A stretch of 64,000 nt of DNA from Limnobacter parvus (GTDB lineage: Bacteria; Pseudomonadota; Gammaproteobacteria; Burkholderiales; Burkholderiaceae_B), in the NCBI RefSeq assembly GCF_024623725.1, contig NZ_JANKHG010000017.1:62001-126000 (forward strand). Reading direction: 5' to 3'. This document shows, piece after piece, positions 1 through 8,591 of this stretch; within the stretch, counting starts at the first letter, position 1, and each line of letters starts with the position of its first letter. The position numbers and the translations under genes are program-made. The notes under the pieces were generated by a model that was not told the origin of the DNA, did not search any database, and worked only from the letters and a program-made list of their open reading frames with translations.

Positions 1-2265
1 CAATTCAGTGTCTTCGAGCAATTGAAGCAAACCCATGATTGCATTCATCGGTGTGCGAATCTCATGGCTCATATTGGCAAGAAATGCGCCTTTCGCTTTG
101 CTTGCTGCCTCGGCTTGTTGGGTGCGGTCTGTTAACACATCGTTGATGCGTTCCAATTCTCGCTGCTGAGCCTTGAAATCGGTGATGTTGGTGGAAATTG
201 AGAAGAATCCCTCAACCTTTCCATACAACACATCAGGGATCAGGTGGACCAACATGTCGGCATGTCCGCCCGAGGGCAGGGGTTTCCTTCGTTCAAACCG
301 CTGCTTGTTCCCTTCAAGTACACCAAGCACATATTTGTGGTCGTGTTGGAAAAGATCTTCGCCCAGAACCTTGCGCATGTGTTGCCCACGCATTTTGTCC
401 GCGGAAACACTCGACCATTTTTCATGGTTTTTGTTGGCAAAATGACAACGAAGGTCGGTGCTCCAATAAGACACCAAGCCTGGCAGGCATTCTGAAAGGG
501 TGCGCAAGAAGTGTTCACGTTCTATCAGCGTGGCCTCGTTGCGTTTGCGCTCGGTAATGTCCAGAATTTGGGAAATAAAGTAGATCACCCGGCCTTTGTC
601 ATTTCGCACTGCGGAGACCGACAAAGACACCCACACCACATGGCCGTCTTTGTGGATGTATCGCTTTTCAAGTTGGTAATTGTGCCGCCGGCCTTTTAAC
701 ACATCCCTTACCAAGTGCGTGTGCTGCATGGTGTCTTGCGGATGGGTAATGGCATCGAAGCCAAATCCCAGCAATTCTTCTTGCGTGTACCCCAGAATGT
801 TGGAGAGGGCTTTGTTGACCTGCAAAAACTTGCCCTTAAAATCAAGCATCGCCATGCCGATTGCCGCCCACTCAAATGAAGAGCGGAAACGCGCTTCAGC
901 CTCCCGCAATGCATCTTCAAATTGGCGCTGTACTGTGACATCCATGTTCACACCGATCAATCGGTATGGCACGCCGTTGCAATCCCGATGCGTTTTGGCG
1001 CGCGCCTGAATATGCCGGATTCGCCCGTCACTTGCCCGCTTAATGTCAAAATAAAGATGAAAGGTGTCTTGGTTTCTAGAGCTTTCGAGCAATATTTTTC
1101 CGAGCTTTTGCACATCCTCGGGCACAACGTAGGAAAGCCATTCCTGTTGTGTGATGAGCTCTTGATCGTGTTGAACACCGTAAATCACCCGCATCGCCTT
1201 GTCCCAGCGAACCATTTGATCCCTGATGTTGTATTCCCACACGCCGATGCCAGCGCTTTCGGTGGCCAACTGAAAGCGCTCGTCATTGAATTGTTGTTCA
1301 GCTTTGGCCTTTTCTTTTGCAAGAAGTTGTTGGGCTTGATAGGCAATGCTGGCGCGTATCATTAACGCGGCAAGAATACAAAATGCCACATACCCCAGAA
1401 AAAGACTGACCGTGTGTTCGCGCCATGCATCTTTGGCAGGGCCTGTGTCGGCCCAACTCACCAAATGCAATGGAATCTGCATATTGAGCGCACCGGGTGA
1501 AGCCAGTGGCAGGCTGGAGAAATAATGTTTTTCAAACAGGCCATGTTCAATCAGTCGGGCTTCCGAGTCGCTGAGCAGAGGGTCAGGCTTCAGTTTCTCA
1601 AAATAGGGTAGCTTTTGGTCAATCGCATTTTTGAAATCCGGTTCGAGCAGTAATACTGTGCCGTCTTCAAATGCCAAGCCACTTCGCATGTGCTCACCCA
1701 GTTTGAGGGAGGCGAATTTGCGCCGAAGATAGTCGGTGTCGATTTTCCCTTGAATCAATCCAAGCATTTCACCGTGCTGGCTTTTAACTTGGTAATTGAT
1801 GACCAAAACCAATTTGCCTGCGGCATTGAATGAGCGAGCGAACGACACTAGCCTTTCATTGTGAGAAAACTGAGGGCTGGGTGTAAAAAAAGCCTGGGTG
1901 TTGAACAGATCTACGTCGTTGGCTGTCGCACCAAGAATTTCACCTGACGCATTGCGCAGCACGATGTTCTCCATGGCGGGCAGGGCTGTTTTTAGCAGTT
2001 CGATCCGCTTGATCAGATAGGGACTATCACTTAACTCAATTTGATCAGCCAGTTGCAATGTTGCTTCGTCAAACGAATGAATTCCTGCGCTGAATTCGTC
2101 ATGCAGAATGTCATGCAACAGCCGAAGTTGAGTTTTTGTGTTTTGCGCTGCAGTCTCGTTGATTTTTCGTAAATCGGCGGTCACCATGGCGAACGTGGCA
2201 AGCCCCAGTACAAACAACAAGGCGCTTGCAAGGATCCACTGATAACGGCTTTTGGTAATAGTCAA
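1..2265 (-). CDS. Multi-PAS membrane sensor histidine kinase, C-terminus beyond window edge
   Basis: Open on the minus strand from a TTG at 2265 to the window edge, 755 residues visible; an in-frame TAA lies just upstream and an AGG about 11 bases before the TTG. Residues 9-28 form a membrane segment, followed by a roughly 250-residue periplasmic region that looks like a Cache-type sensor, then a second membrane segment near 286-305. Three PAS-like units follow, starting near 325, 453 and 578. The edge cuts the HisKA domain just after the H-box ([16 protein letters not shown]), whose phospho-acceptor is H734. This H-box form is usual in hybrid kinases, so ATPase and receiver domains probably follow outside. 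It would sense an external signal and start a phosphorelay; the ligand is unknown. No response regulator gene adjoins it in the window. Confidence 0.85.
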   Translation of the reverse strand, partial: MTITKSRYQWILASALLFVLGLATFAMVTADLRKINETAAQNTKTQLRLLHDILHDEFSAGIHSFDEATLQLADQIELSDSPYLIKRIELLKTALPAMENIVLRNASGEILGATANDVDLFNTQAFFTPSPQFSHNERLVSFARSFNAAGKLVLVINYQVKSQHGEMLGLIQGKIDTDYLRRKFASLKLGEHMRSGLAFEDGTVLLLEPDFKNAIDQKLPYFEKLKPDPLLSDSEARLIEHGLFEKHYFSSLPLASPGALNMQIPLHLVSWADTGPAKDAWREHTVSLFLGYVAFCILAALMIRASIAYQAQQLLAKEKAKAEQQFNDERFQLATESAGIGVWEYNIRDQMVRWDKAMRVIYGVQHDQELITQQEWLSYVVPEDVQKLGKILLESSRNQDTFHLYFDIKRASDGRIRHIQARAKTHRDCNGVPYRLIGVNMDVTVQRQFEDALREAEARFRSSFEWAAIGMAMLDFKGKFLQVNKALSNILGYTQEELLGFGFDAITHPQDTMQHTHLVRDVLKGRRHNYQLEKRYIHKDGHVVWVSLSVSAVRNDKGRVIYFISQILDITERKRNEATLIEREHFLRTLSECLPGLVSYWSTDLRCHFANKNHEKWSSVSADKMRGQHMRKVLGEDLFQHDHKYVLGVLEGNKQRFERRKPLPSGGHADMLVHLIPDVLYGKVEGFFSISTNITDFKAQQRELERINDVLTDRTQQAEAASKAKGAFLANMSHEIRTPMNAIMGLLQLLEDTEL

Positions 2266-2401
2266 CGGGTTCGACCTGTGGCAAATTTAAAATCAACTGG
2301 AATTTCGGGCATATAACCCCACAGCTATTTTGTTCCACATGGCAATGCATCAATTCAACGAGTAAAGGGGGCTTTCGGGGTTTTATTGCGTTCCAGGTTT
2401 C

Positions 2402-3301
2402 TTAATTCCAGTAAGCGCTTGTGCTGTAGCGGTGTTTCAAAAAATCAATCCACAATCTGACGCGCAGGGGTAGATATTTTCTTTGGGGGAAGACTGCATA
2501 AATTGCATTGGGCGGCGCCACAAATTGATCGAGTACGGTGACTAACTTGCCGCTCCGTAGATGTTGCTGAACTTCCCAGCGGCTTCGCCACGCGAGGCCC
2601 GCGTCATTTAGAACCCAATCCAGAATGGAAGACCCATCATTGCAGGCCAGGTTTCCGCTAACCCGAATCGGCACGGCCAGGCCATTTTGTGTGAAAAGCC
2701 AGCCGCTCGGTGCGCCTGAACTCGCCAGGTTCAAACAATTGTGCTTAAGTAGATCATCCGGATGGTGGGGGGTTCCATGACGTTCCAGATATCTGGGGGT
2801 GGCTACAACAAGCCGCTGGTTGTCCGCTAGTTTTACGCCGACCAAGCTTGAATCAGCCAGCACACCAATTCGCACTGCGCAGTCGATGCCCTCGTTTAGC
2901 AAATCGACCACCCTGTCAGACAGGTCCAGCGACACGCTGACTTCGGGGTGTTCCCGAACAAAATCATGTATTAAGGGAGCCACATGCGCCCGCCCAAAAC
3001 CGCCGGGTGCAGAAACCCGCAAGTGACCACTGGCTTTGATCCCACCCAAGCTAACGCTGGCTTCAGCATTCGATAAGTCGTTAAGAATTCTTTGGCAGTC
3101 TTCAAGGAAGGCGGAGCCCTCATGGGTCAAATTAAGACTGCGTGTGGTTCTAAGCAGCAGCTTCACGCCGAGTCGCTCTTCTAGTGCGTCCAACCTCCTG
3201 CTAATCACTGCCGGGGCAACGCCTTCCTCGCGCGCCGCTGCGGACAAACTTCCTTTGGTAGAAACGGCGACAAAAGTAGAAATTTGTTTGAAATGGTTCA
3301 T
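2402..3301 (-). CDS. LysR-family transcriptional regulator
   Basis: A 299-residue protein with an N-terminal winged helix-turn-helix (residues 3-60, with SLSAAAREEGVAPAVISRRL as the helix pair) and a C-terminal LysR substrate-binding domain. The frame extends 51 codons upstream, but the ATG at 3301 gives the usual family length and puts the HTH at the N-terminus. It most resembles the large group of LysR proteins that control nearby divergent genes. The gene upstream on the other strand (3517-5439) is an unrecognised membrane protein, and the 215-base gap between them is where any operator would lie. Target and inducer cannot be told from sequence. Confidence 0.9.
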   Translation of the reverse strand: MNHFKQISTFVAVSTKGSLSAAAREEGVAPAVISRRLDALEERLGVKLLLRTTRSLNLTHEGSAFLEDCQRILNDLSNAEASVSLGGIKASGHLRVSAPGGFGRAHVAPLIHDFVREHPEVSVSLDLSDRVVDLLNEGIDCAVRIGVLADSSLVGVKLADNQRLVVATPRYLERHGTPHHPDDLLKHNCLNLASSGAPSGWLFTQNGLAVPIRVSGNLACNDGSSILDWVLNDAGLAWRSRWEVQQHLRSGKLVTVLDQFVAPPNAIYAVFPQRKYLPLRVRLWIDFLKHRYSTSAYWN

Positions 3302-3516
3302 GCTTTGCGAAAAAGGTAACAATTGACTCGATTTGTTGAAAGAGTACTGCCATTTGATACAACAAGCCAGTGGGGGTTTAATTTCACCCAGACCTACTGA
3401 GTACCTATAAGTGGGGATGGTTTGCTGCCTTTTTTGCGCATTCCTCTTGTTCATGGCACCTTTAATAAAAAAACATACTGTCGATCCTTAGCTTGGTTTC
3501 AAGAAAAGGAAAATAC

Positions 3517-5439
3517 ATGCCAATTTGGGGAGACCCAAGTAGACATCCCAGAACTGGGTCAATCGCTGTGCACAACGCGAGTTATTCCCCTGGATCCGAT
3601 GACTTCAAGGTAAGCGACTGCGCGCTGCATATTGCGCGCAAGGGGCGCTTCAAGTCTTTGGGTAACGGTTTATTTGTCCCGAAAGGGTATAGAAGCCGGT
3701 CGCGTGCGCGGATTGAGGGAAACACAGCCAACGAACGGTACCACCGCGCGGCGTATGAAAGCAGTCAGCGGATCAGTACCGCTTTGTGGGCGTCTCGTCA
3801 CCGAGCGTCCACCAATGTGCCCTATGGTCAGCAAATGGACTTGTCAGACGACGCTTTGGTGAAAGCTAGGTTTTATCGTCAAGACAATCTTCGGTTTAAT
3901 CGCGAATTCGAAAACCCTCAATATGGTTTGTCTGAACGCAATCAACGTGCAGTGAAGTGCTCGCGCTGGGCGCATTACTTCAATGGCGTCACAGAATTGG
4001 GTGCTGCACCCACCGGCATGTTGCTTAAATTCAGCAAGCTCTTGAGCATGCCAAAACGCGACGAAAAGTCGCTGGGTAGTCAGGTGCGCGTGTGTGGTGC
4101 TTTGGCCCTGGTGTGTGCTGCAGTTGCAGGTATGTCGACAGGAATCTCCGCAATGCTAAAACCAGGAACAAAGCTGATCGCATCGGGAATTAGTGAAGAT
4201 ATCCATAAATTGGTTGCCAGTTTTAGCGCGATCGCTGCGCTAGGCGCCCTCGGATCGTTAACTGCCGGTGCTGCCAGTTGCATGATGACAAAATGCGCCA
4301 CCCTAAGCCCAGCCTTGATGATGCGTTTGCAAGCGAATCAGGACAAACACTTGCATCGGCTTTATCTGTTGGTGAACGATGTGAAAGACAAACCCAATGC
4401 CGCACATATATTGACAGTGGCTTTGAAACGCAAGATTCCTGTACAGTTTTGTAATGAGGCTGGGCAGCCCATTTTGTTGAGTCGTTTGATTGATGATGTT
4501 CGAAATTCTCCCGGGCAGTTTCAGGCCAAACAGGCCATGCAAAAAACCATGGGCTCTTATTTGACGGAAAATAGCCCGGCTGGTGACACGCCCAATGACT
4601 TTCTTGATGAAACCGCAAACAAAGCTGAGTTGTTGAAACGAGAAAATCATGTTGTTGCATTCACCAACCTGATTGAGCACGTCAAACTTCAGAAAGACCC
4701 AAGCCACAATTTCAATGACATTCGAACTCGGTGTGATGCAGGAGTCGAAAACAAGTTAAGACCTGGGGCGGTGAATCTTAGTGCAAACTTTGTGGGCCTG
4801 CTAGGCTTTGCTCGGGCGGCCGAGTCGATGAAAAAATGGAATTCGCCGGAATTCTTGAATCAGCGCGACCGCGATATAAAGAACCCTGAAAAGGCCTCCG
4901 CAATGCGCTTTTGCGCAGACAATATTTTGAATAATCCCCATCAGTACGGCCCTTTGACGCGTGCCTTGTCCAATATGTCAGAAGGTTTGAGGGTCGTGAA
5001 TCATGGTATTTTGTTGTCGCTCAACTACCAACTTACACGTCCATTTGCACATTTGGCGGGTCGCATTACCGAGCGTGTCTTTGATATTCCCAATTCTAGA
5101 GTAACCAGTTTCAGTATTGGTCGTTTAATGGCCAGTAGCATTTGGGCGGTGGTTGATGCATTCGTTTTGTTGAGCTTGGCAGCGGGTCAAGGATTTGCGT
5201 TTACAGGCCCAGACTACGGTACGAAACTGACGTTTCCATTGCAAGTGCCAATGGGCCTGTTCACTCTGCCGATTGCTATCATCAGCACTGCGGCTCAGAT
5301 GACATTGGTCGCTGTGCCCGCAGCAATTTTGATGTGGGCGGCAAAGGGTGCCGTTAACTTGGAGGGGTGGAAGGGGAATATTGTGCGTTCGGAAGTGAGC
5401 ACAAGTGGTAAGTCGAGGGAAACATTCAGGTGGACTTAA
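3517..5439 (+). CDS. Unrecognised 640-residue protein with two hydrophobic hairpins
   Basis: ATG at 3517 follows an AAGGA ribosome site by six to seven bases; a TTG eight codons earlier is possible but has none. I do not recognise the family. The first 190 residues are polar and arginine-rich with no signal peptide. Hydrophobic segments lie at about 191-213 and 230-256, and again at about 532-562 and 577-612, giving two helical pairs around a polar middle of 270 residues that is rich in Asn, Lys and Glu. Large proteins with paired internal hydrophobic segments and no signal peptide include secreted translocators and effectors, but no specific motif supports that here. It stands alone, divergent from a LysR gene, and ends at a strong terminator shared with the cold-shock gene. 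Confidence 0.7.
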   Translation: MPIWGDPSRHPRTGSIAVHNASYSPGSDDFKVSDCALHIARKGRFKSLGNGLFVPKGYRSRSRARIEGNTANERYHRAAYESSQRISTALWASRHRASTNVPYGQQMDLSDDALVKARFYRQDNLRFNREFENPQYGLSERNQRAVKCSRWAHYFNGVTELGAAPTGMLLKFSKLLSMPKRDEKSLGSQVRVCGALALVCAAVAGMSTGISAMLKPGTKLIASGISEDIHKLVASFSAIAALGALGSLTAGAASCMMTKCATLSPALMMRLQANQDKHLHRLYLLVNDVKDKPNAAHILTVALKRKIPVQFCNEAGQPILLSRLIDDVRNSPGQFQAKQAMQKTMGSYLTENSPAGDTPNDFLDETANKAELLKRENHVVAFTNLIEHVKLQKDPSHNFNDIRTRCDAGVENKLRPGAVNLSANFVGLLGFARAAESMKKWNSPEFLNQRDRDIKNPEKASAMRFCADNILNNPHQYGPLTRALSNMSEGLRVVNHGILLSLNYQLTRPFAHLAGRITERVFDIPNSRVTSFSIGRLMASSIWAVVDAFVLLSLAAGQGFAFTGPDYGTKLTFPLQVPMGLFTLPIAIISTAAQMTLVAVPAAILMWAAKGAVNLEGWKGNIVRSEVSTSGKSRETFRWT

Positions 5440-5467
5440 ACTGAACAGGCATAAATTGGATAAACAT

Positions 5468-5495
5468 AAAAAAAGCCGCCCGAAGGCGGCTTTTT
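5468..5495. terminator. Bidirectional intrinsic terminator
   Basis: A perfect 6-bp stem (GCCGCC / GGCGGC) with a CGAA tetraloop has an A run on one side and a T run on the other. It sits between two convergent genes, the membrane protein ending at 5439 and the cold-shock gene ending at 5510, so it can serve both. Confidence 0.85.
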
Positions 5496-5509
5496 CACAA
5501 ACGCTAAAA

Positions 5510-5719
5510 TTACAGCGCTGTTACGTTTTCAGCTTGTGGGCCTTTCTGACCTTGAGTCACAGTGAAAGACACTTTCTGGCCTTCAGCCAAGGTTTTGAAG
5601 CCGTTGCCCTGAATGGCGCTGAAGTGTACGAACACGTCAGGACCGTTTTCACGGGAAATGAAGCCAAAGCCTTTGGATTCGTTGAAAAATTTAACTTGAC
5701 CGGTTACGGTATCAGACAT
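5510..5719 (-). CDS. Cold-shock protein, CspA family
   Basis: A 69-residue single cold-shock domain that binds single-stranded RNA and DNA and acts as an RNA chaperone. RNP1 (KGFGFI) and RNP2 (DVFVHF) are intact and the protein ends QAENVTAL as is typical. The frame is open upstream, but the ATG at 5719 matches the family N-terminus ([12 protein letters not shown]). A good sigma-70 promoter lies about 135 bases upstream, so the mRNA has a long 5' leader, as cold-shock genes often do. Whether it is cold-induced or constitutive cannot be read from sequence. Confidence 0.95.
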   Translation of the reverse strand: MSDTVTGQVKFFNESKGFGFISRENGPDVFVHFSAIQGNGFKTLAEGQKVSFTVTQGQKGPQAENVTAL

Positions 5720-5854
5720 AGCAATATCCTGGATTTCTGAATTGAACAAAATAGCTAAAAAACTGGGTGAAATTCGAGAAACAGAACTATTGCTTAAGCG
5801 GTTTGCCTGAATTGAACTGACCTGAAGTAGCGCCAAATTTTTTTTGCTGAGTTC

Positions 5855-5882
5855 AGTTTAGGCTTTTCCTGAAGCTTGTCAA
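5855..5882 (-). promoter_or_regulatory. Sigma-70 promoter of the cold-shock gene
   Basis: On the minus strand a perfect TTGACA -35 (5877-5882) and a TAAACT -10 (5855-5860) are separated by 16 bases. Transcription would start near 5848, giving a leader of roughly 130 bases before the ATG at 5719. Confidence 0.7.
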
Positions 5883-5956
5883 GTAACATTTTCAATCTGG
5901 TCACCTTTTCTTCATATTTCTTTTATCGATCTGTCACATGCAATCCGTACATTTCG

Positions 5957-5972
5957 TGTCATCGAAATGACA
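5957..5972. promoter_or_regulatory. Perfect inverted repeat upstream of the acyltransferase gene
   Basis: TGTCAT and ATGACA flank a CGAA spacer, 14 bases before the likely ATG at 5987. The symmetry and position fit a dimeric repressor site or an mRNA hairpin near the ribosome site. No known regulator is recognised. Confidence 0.35.
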
Positions 5973-5986
5973 AATGGACCCTTTGG

Positions 5987-6775
5987 ATGGAAGCGATCAA
6001 ACAAGATGTGACCAAGCAAGATGCACTTCGCAACGCTTTGTACCTGAGCGCCCCAGCCCGTGCCCAAGCGCCCTCGCTGGAGGTGTGTTTGGCTAAAAAC
6101 GCAGCGGAAGTTCTAGAGGCTCAAAAACTACGTTTCAATATTTTTTCAGAAGAATATGGTGCAGATCTGGGTAGTAACGGGATTGATCATGATGTGTTTG
6201 ATGCCTACTGTGATCACCTACTTGTAAGAAACAGCCAAACCGGCGAGGTAGTGGGTACTTACCGCATACTTGCGCCCGAAAACGCAGCGCGTTTGAAATG
6301 CTGGTACTCAGAAACCGAGTTTTTCATGAACCGAATTGAGCGTTTGAGGAAAACAACGGTTGAGGTGGGGCGGTCTTGTGTTCACCCAGACTATCGAAGT
6401 GGCGCCGCCATCATGTTGCTTTGGAGCGGCATTGCTCAATACATGAAGCTGGGTGGGTACAAGCACCTGATCGGCTGCGCAAGCGTCAGCCTGCGCGACG
6501 GTGGTCACCAGGCGGCCAGTTTGTACAAACAGCTTGAGCCACATATGGCCGAGGCAAGTTGCCAGGTATTCCCGAAAAATAGACTGCCAGTGGAGCGTCT
6601 GCGCTGCGATGTTGAGATTGAGCCGCCCCCTTTGGTAAGAGGCTACCTGCGACTCGGTGCAGTGGTGTGTGGCGAGCCCGCCTGGGACCCAGATTTCAAT
6701 ACGGCTGATTTCATGATGTTGTTGTCGATTGACAGGATGAGCCCGCGGTATGCGAGGCACTTCGGGTTCATTTAA
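5987..6775 (+). CDS. OlsB-like N-acyltransferase (GNAT fold, Acetyltransf_5 type)
   Basis: A 262-residue protein of the group that contains OlsB, which transfers a 3-hydroxyacyl chain from acyl carrier protein to the alpha-amino group of ornithine in ornithine-lipid synthesis, and the so-called hemolysin-like acyltransferases. Family marks are the RFNIFSEEYG region, a DHLLV strand with a VVGTYRIL strand, and VEVGRSCVHPDYR near residue 125. The ATG at 5987 is chosen because the frame further upstream runs through the cold-shock promoter. No OlsA-type second acyltransferase is next to it, so lipid product and substrate are inferred from family only. Single-gene unit with no clear partner. Confidence 0.8.
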   Translation: MEAIKQDVTKQDALRNALYLSAPARAQAPSLEVCLAKNAAEVLEAQKLRFNIFSEEYGADLGSNGIDHDVFDAYCDHLLVRNSQTGEVVGTYRILAPENAARLKCWYSETEFFMNRIERLRKTTVEVGRSCVHPDYRSGAAIMLLWSGIAQYMKLGGYKHLIGCASVSLRDGGHQAASLYKQLEPHMAEASCQVFPKNRLPVERLRCDVEIEPPPLVRGYLRLGAVVCGEPAWDPDFNTADFMMLLSIDRMSPRYARHFGFI

Positions 6776-6813
6776 GAGCGCTTGATTGTCAAATTATTGT
6801 GGCATCTACGCGG

Positions 6814-6839
6814 CTCGTCGTGGATGCCTGTCCCGCACT
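6814..6839. repeat. Dispersed intergenic repeat, copy 1
   Basis: A 26-base block beginning CTCGTCGTGG and ending CCCGCACT recurs with a few changes and one indel at 14840-14866. Both copies lie just after the stop of a plus-strand gene and before the end of a convergent gene. A second shared block, CTCGCGCCGAT, occurs at 6926-6936 and 15129-15139. Confidence 0.5.
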
Positions 6840-6947
6840 GAAAATCGCTAGATCCCTTTTTGATGTTAGGCGCAGCGGAACAAGCATAACCACTGCCGAG
6901 TTGCTTGAACCGGCGAATAAAACGTCTCGCGCCGATAGGCAGCACTG

Positions 6948-8447
6948 CTACCTTCGCGTCAGTAACTCAAGTTGAAGTCCGATTCTTTGCCACTGCTCCA
7001 CCTCGGTTTCCAAGTTGTACTGCGTCAAGGGGTGGGTCAGTAGCCAGTTTTTAGGCACGCTCATTTGGATGCCTTGCTCGAGCAGTCTAACTCTGATTTC
7101 GGGTAGCGCTTCGATTTCTCGCCTTCTCAAAAACAGCGCAGCCAAGCGCAAACACAAGGGTGCAGCCCACTGTAGAGCGGTATTGGCAATGTCGCTGACC
7201 TTGCCTAGCTTGCCGTTGTGCGCCAGTACCCATGTAGCCAAAAGGGCTTGCTCCCGCTTGGAGAAGCCCGGCATGTCTGCATTGCCCAGAATGTACGCGG
7301 CGTGCTTGTGATGGCCGTTGTGGCCGATAGACAAGCCAATTTCATGGAGTTGGGCGGCCCAGCGCAACATGGGCAACTGTTCTTTTAGGGCGGGATGCTG
7401 TTTGATCAGTTGATTGAACAGCAGCTCGGAAAGTACCTTGACCTTGCCTGCATGCTTGCTGTCAATTTTATATCGGTGAAGAAACTGCGCTACCGTAATT
7501 TCTCGCATGTCCTCGTTGTGCTGACGGCCCAACATGTCGTAAAGCACGCCTTGGCGCAGTGCACCGTCTGTGACGTCCATGTGCTCAATTTCAAGTTCTT
7601 CGAACACGGCACTCATCACTGCAAGTCCGCCTGGCATCATTGGCAGTCGGTCCACTTTCAGGCCATTCAATGTGATGCTATCCAGGTGGCCAGCGGCAGT
7701 GACATGTTCCCGAATCAAGCGAAGCCCCTCGGCTGACAGGCCATGTTGTGTAAAGCCGTTTGCAACGCACAGTTCAGCCAATGCCCTGGCGGTTCCCGAT
7801 GACCCAATTGCATGGGTCCAACCCATGTCCAGCATTTGTCGGCGCAACACAGCCACTTCTTTGCGCGCGGCCATGATGGCATTCTTCATGCTTCTTGGGC
7901 TGATGCTGCCATCTGCAAAGTATTGTTGTGCGGTACTTACGCAGCCGATGTAAAGGCTTTCCATGGCCTCGGGCTCGTAGTCTTCACCAATGATGAATTC
8001 TGTTGAACCACCACCAATGTCGACCACAAGTCGCCGGCCTTGGCCGACAGGTAGCTGGTGTGCCACACCGCAATACACTAGGCGAGCTTCTTCTACACCG
8101 GAAATTACATCGACTGGAAAGCCCAAAGCGGCCTCCGCCTTGGCGATGAATTCAGTTGAGTTGCGGGCCACACGCACTGCATTGGTGGCCACGACACGGA
8201 CCTCGCTGGGTTTGAATGAACGCAAACGTTCGCCGAACCGACCAAGCGCGCTGATGGCTCGTTCTTGGGAGGGGGCGTCCAGACATTTTTGAGCGTCAAG
8301 GCCCGCACCCAAGCGGACGGGTTCACGCAGTGTGTCGATGATGTAAATCTGGGATTGACCGTTGAGTTCTTCGACTCGCGCAACAATCATGCGAAAGCTG
8401 CTGGAACCCATGTCTACGGCGGCAATCAACTGGCGTGGCTTGGACAT
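6948..8447 (-). CDS. ppx: Exopolyphosphatase / guanosine pentaphosphatase family (Ppx/GppA)
   Basis: A 499-residue protein that removes terminal phosphates from polyphosphate and may act on pppGpp. The actin-like ATPase fold is marked by VDMGSSSFRMIV at residues 11-22 and VDIGGGSTEFIIGED near 140, and the C-terminal half carries the HD-like helical domain (LHEIGLSIGHNGHHKHA). Length equals that of the E. coli enzyme. It is divergent from ppk with 144 bases between starts, so the enzymes making and breaking polyphosphate share one control region. Ppx and GppA cannot be separated by eye; pairing with ppk favours Ppx. Confidence 0.93.
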   Translation of the reverse strand: MSKPRQLIAAVDMGSSSFRMIVARVEELNGQSQIYIIDTLREPVRLGAGLDAQKCLDAPSQERAISALGRFGERLRSFKPSEVRVVATNAVRVARNSTEFIAKAEAALGFPVDVISGVEEARLVYCGVAHQLPVGQGRRLVVDIGGGSTEFIIGEDYEPEAMESLYIGCVSTAQQYFADGSISPRSMKNAIMAARKEVAVLRRQMLDMGWTHAIGSSGTARALAELCVANGFTQHGLSAEGLRLIREHVTAAGHLDSITLNGLKVDRLPMMPGGLAVMSAVFEELEIEHMDVTDGALRQGVLYDMLGRQHNEDMREITVAQFLHRYKIDSKHAGKVKVLSELLFNQLIKQHPALKEQLPMLRWAAQLHEIGLSIGHNGHHKHAAYILGNADMPGFSKREQALLATWVLAHNGKLGKVSDIANTALQWAAPLCLRLAALFLRRREIEALPEIRVRLLEQGIQMSVPKNWLLTHPLTQYNLETEVEQWQRIGLQLELLTRR

Positions 8448-8536
8448 TTTTTATGCAGTGGTTCAGATGAGGCGCTAGAATGCCACAAATGCGACGCCCT
8501 GGCTTTGTTTGTGGCCAAATGGCGACTTTCAAATGT

Positions 8537-8554
8537 TTGTCATATTTTTGAAAT
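8537..8554 (+). promoter_or_regulatory. Candidate PhoB box upstream of ppk
   Basis: The 18 bases begin TTGTCATA, close to the first PhoB half-site CTGTCATA, and the second half-site (TTGAAAT) is poorer. It is 37 bases upstream of the ppk start within the ppx-ppk gap. Phosphate-starvation control of ppk is known in other proteobacteria; here it is an inference from one good half-site. Confidence 0.35.
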
Positions 8555-8591
8555 ACCATTCAGGGTATTTCATCCATTCTTGGAGTATTGC

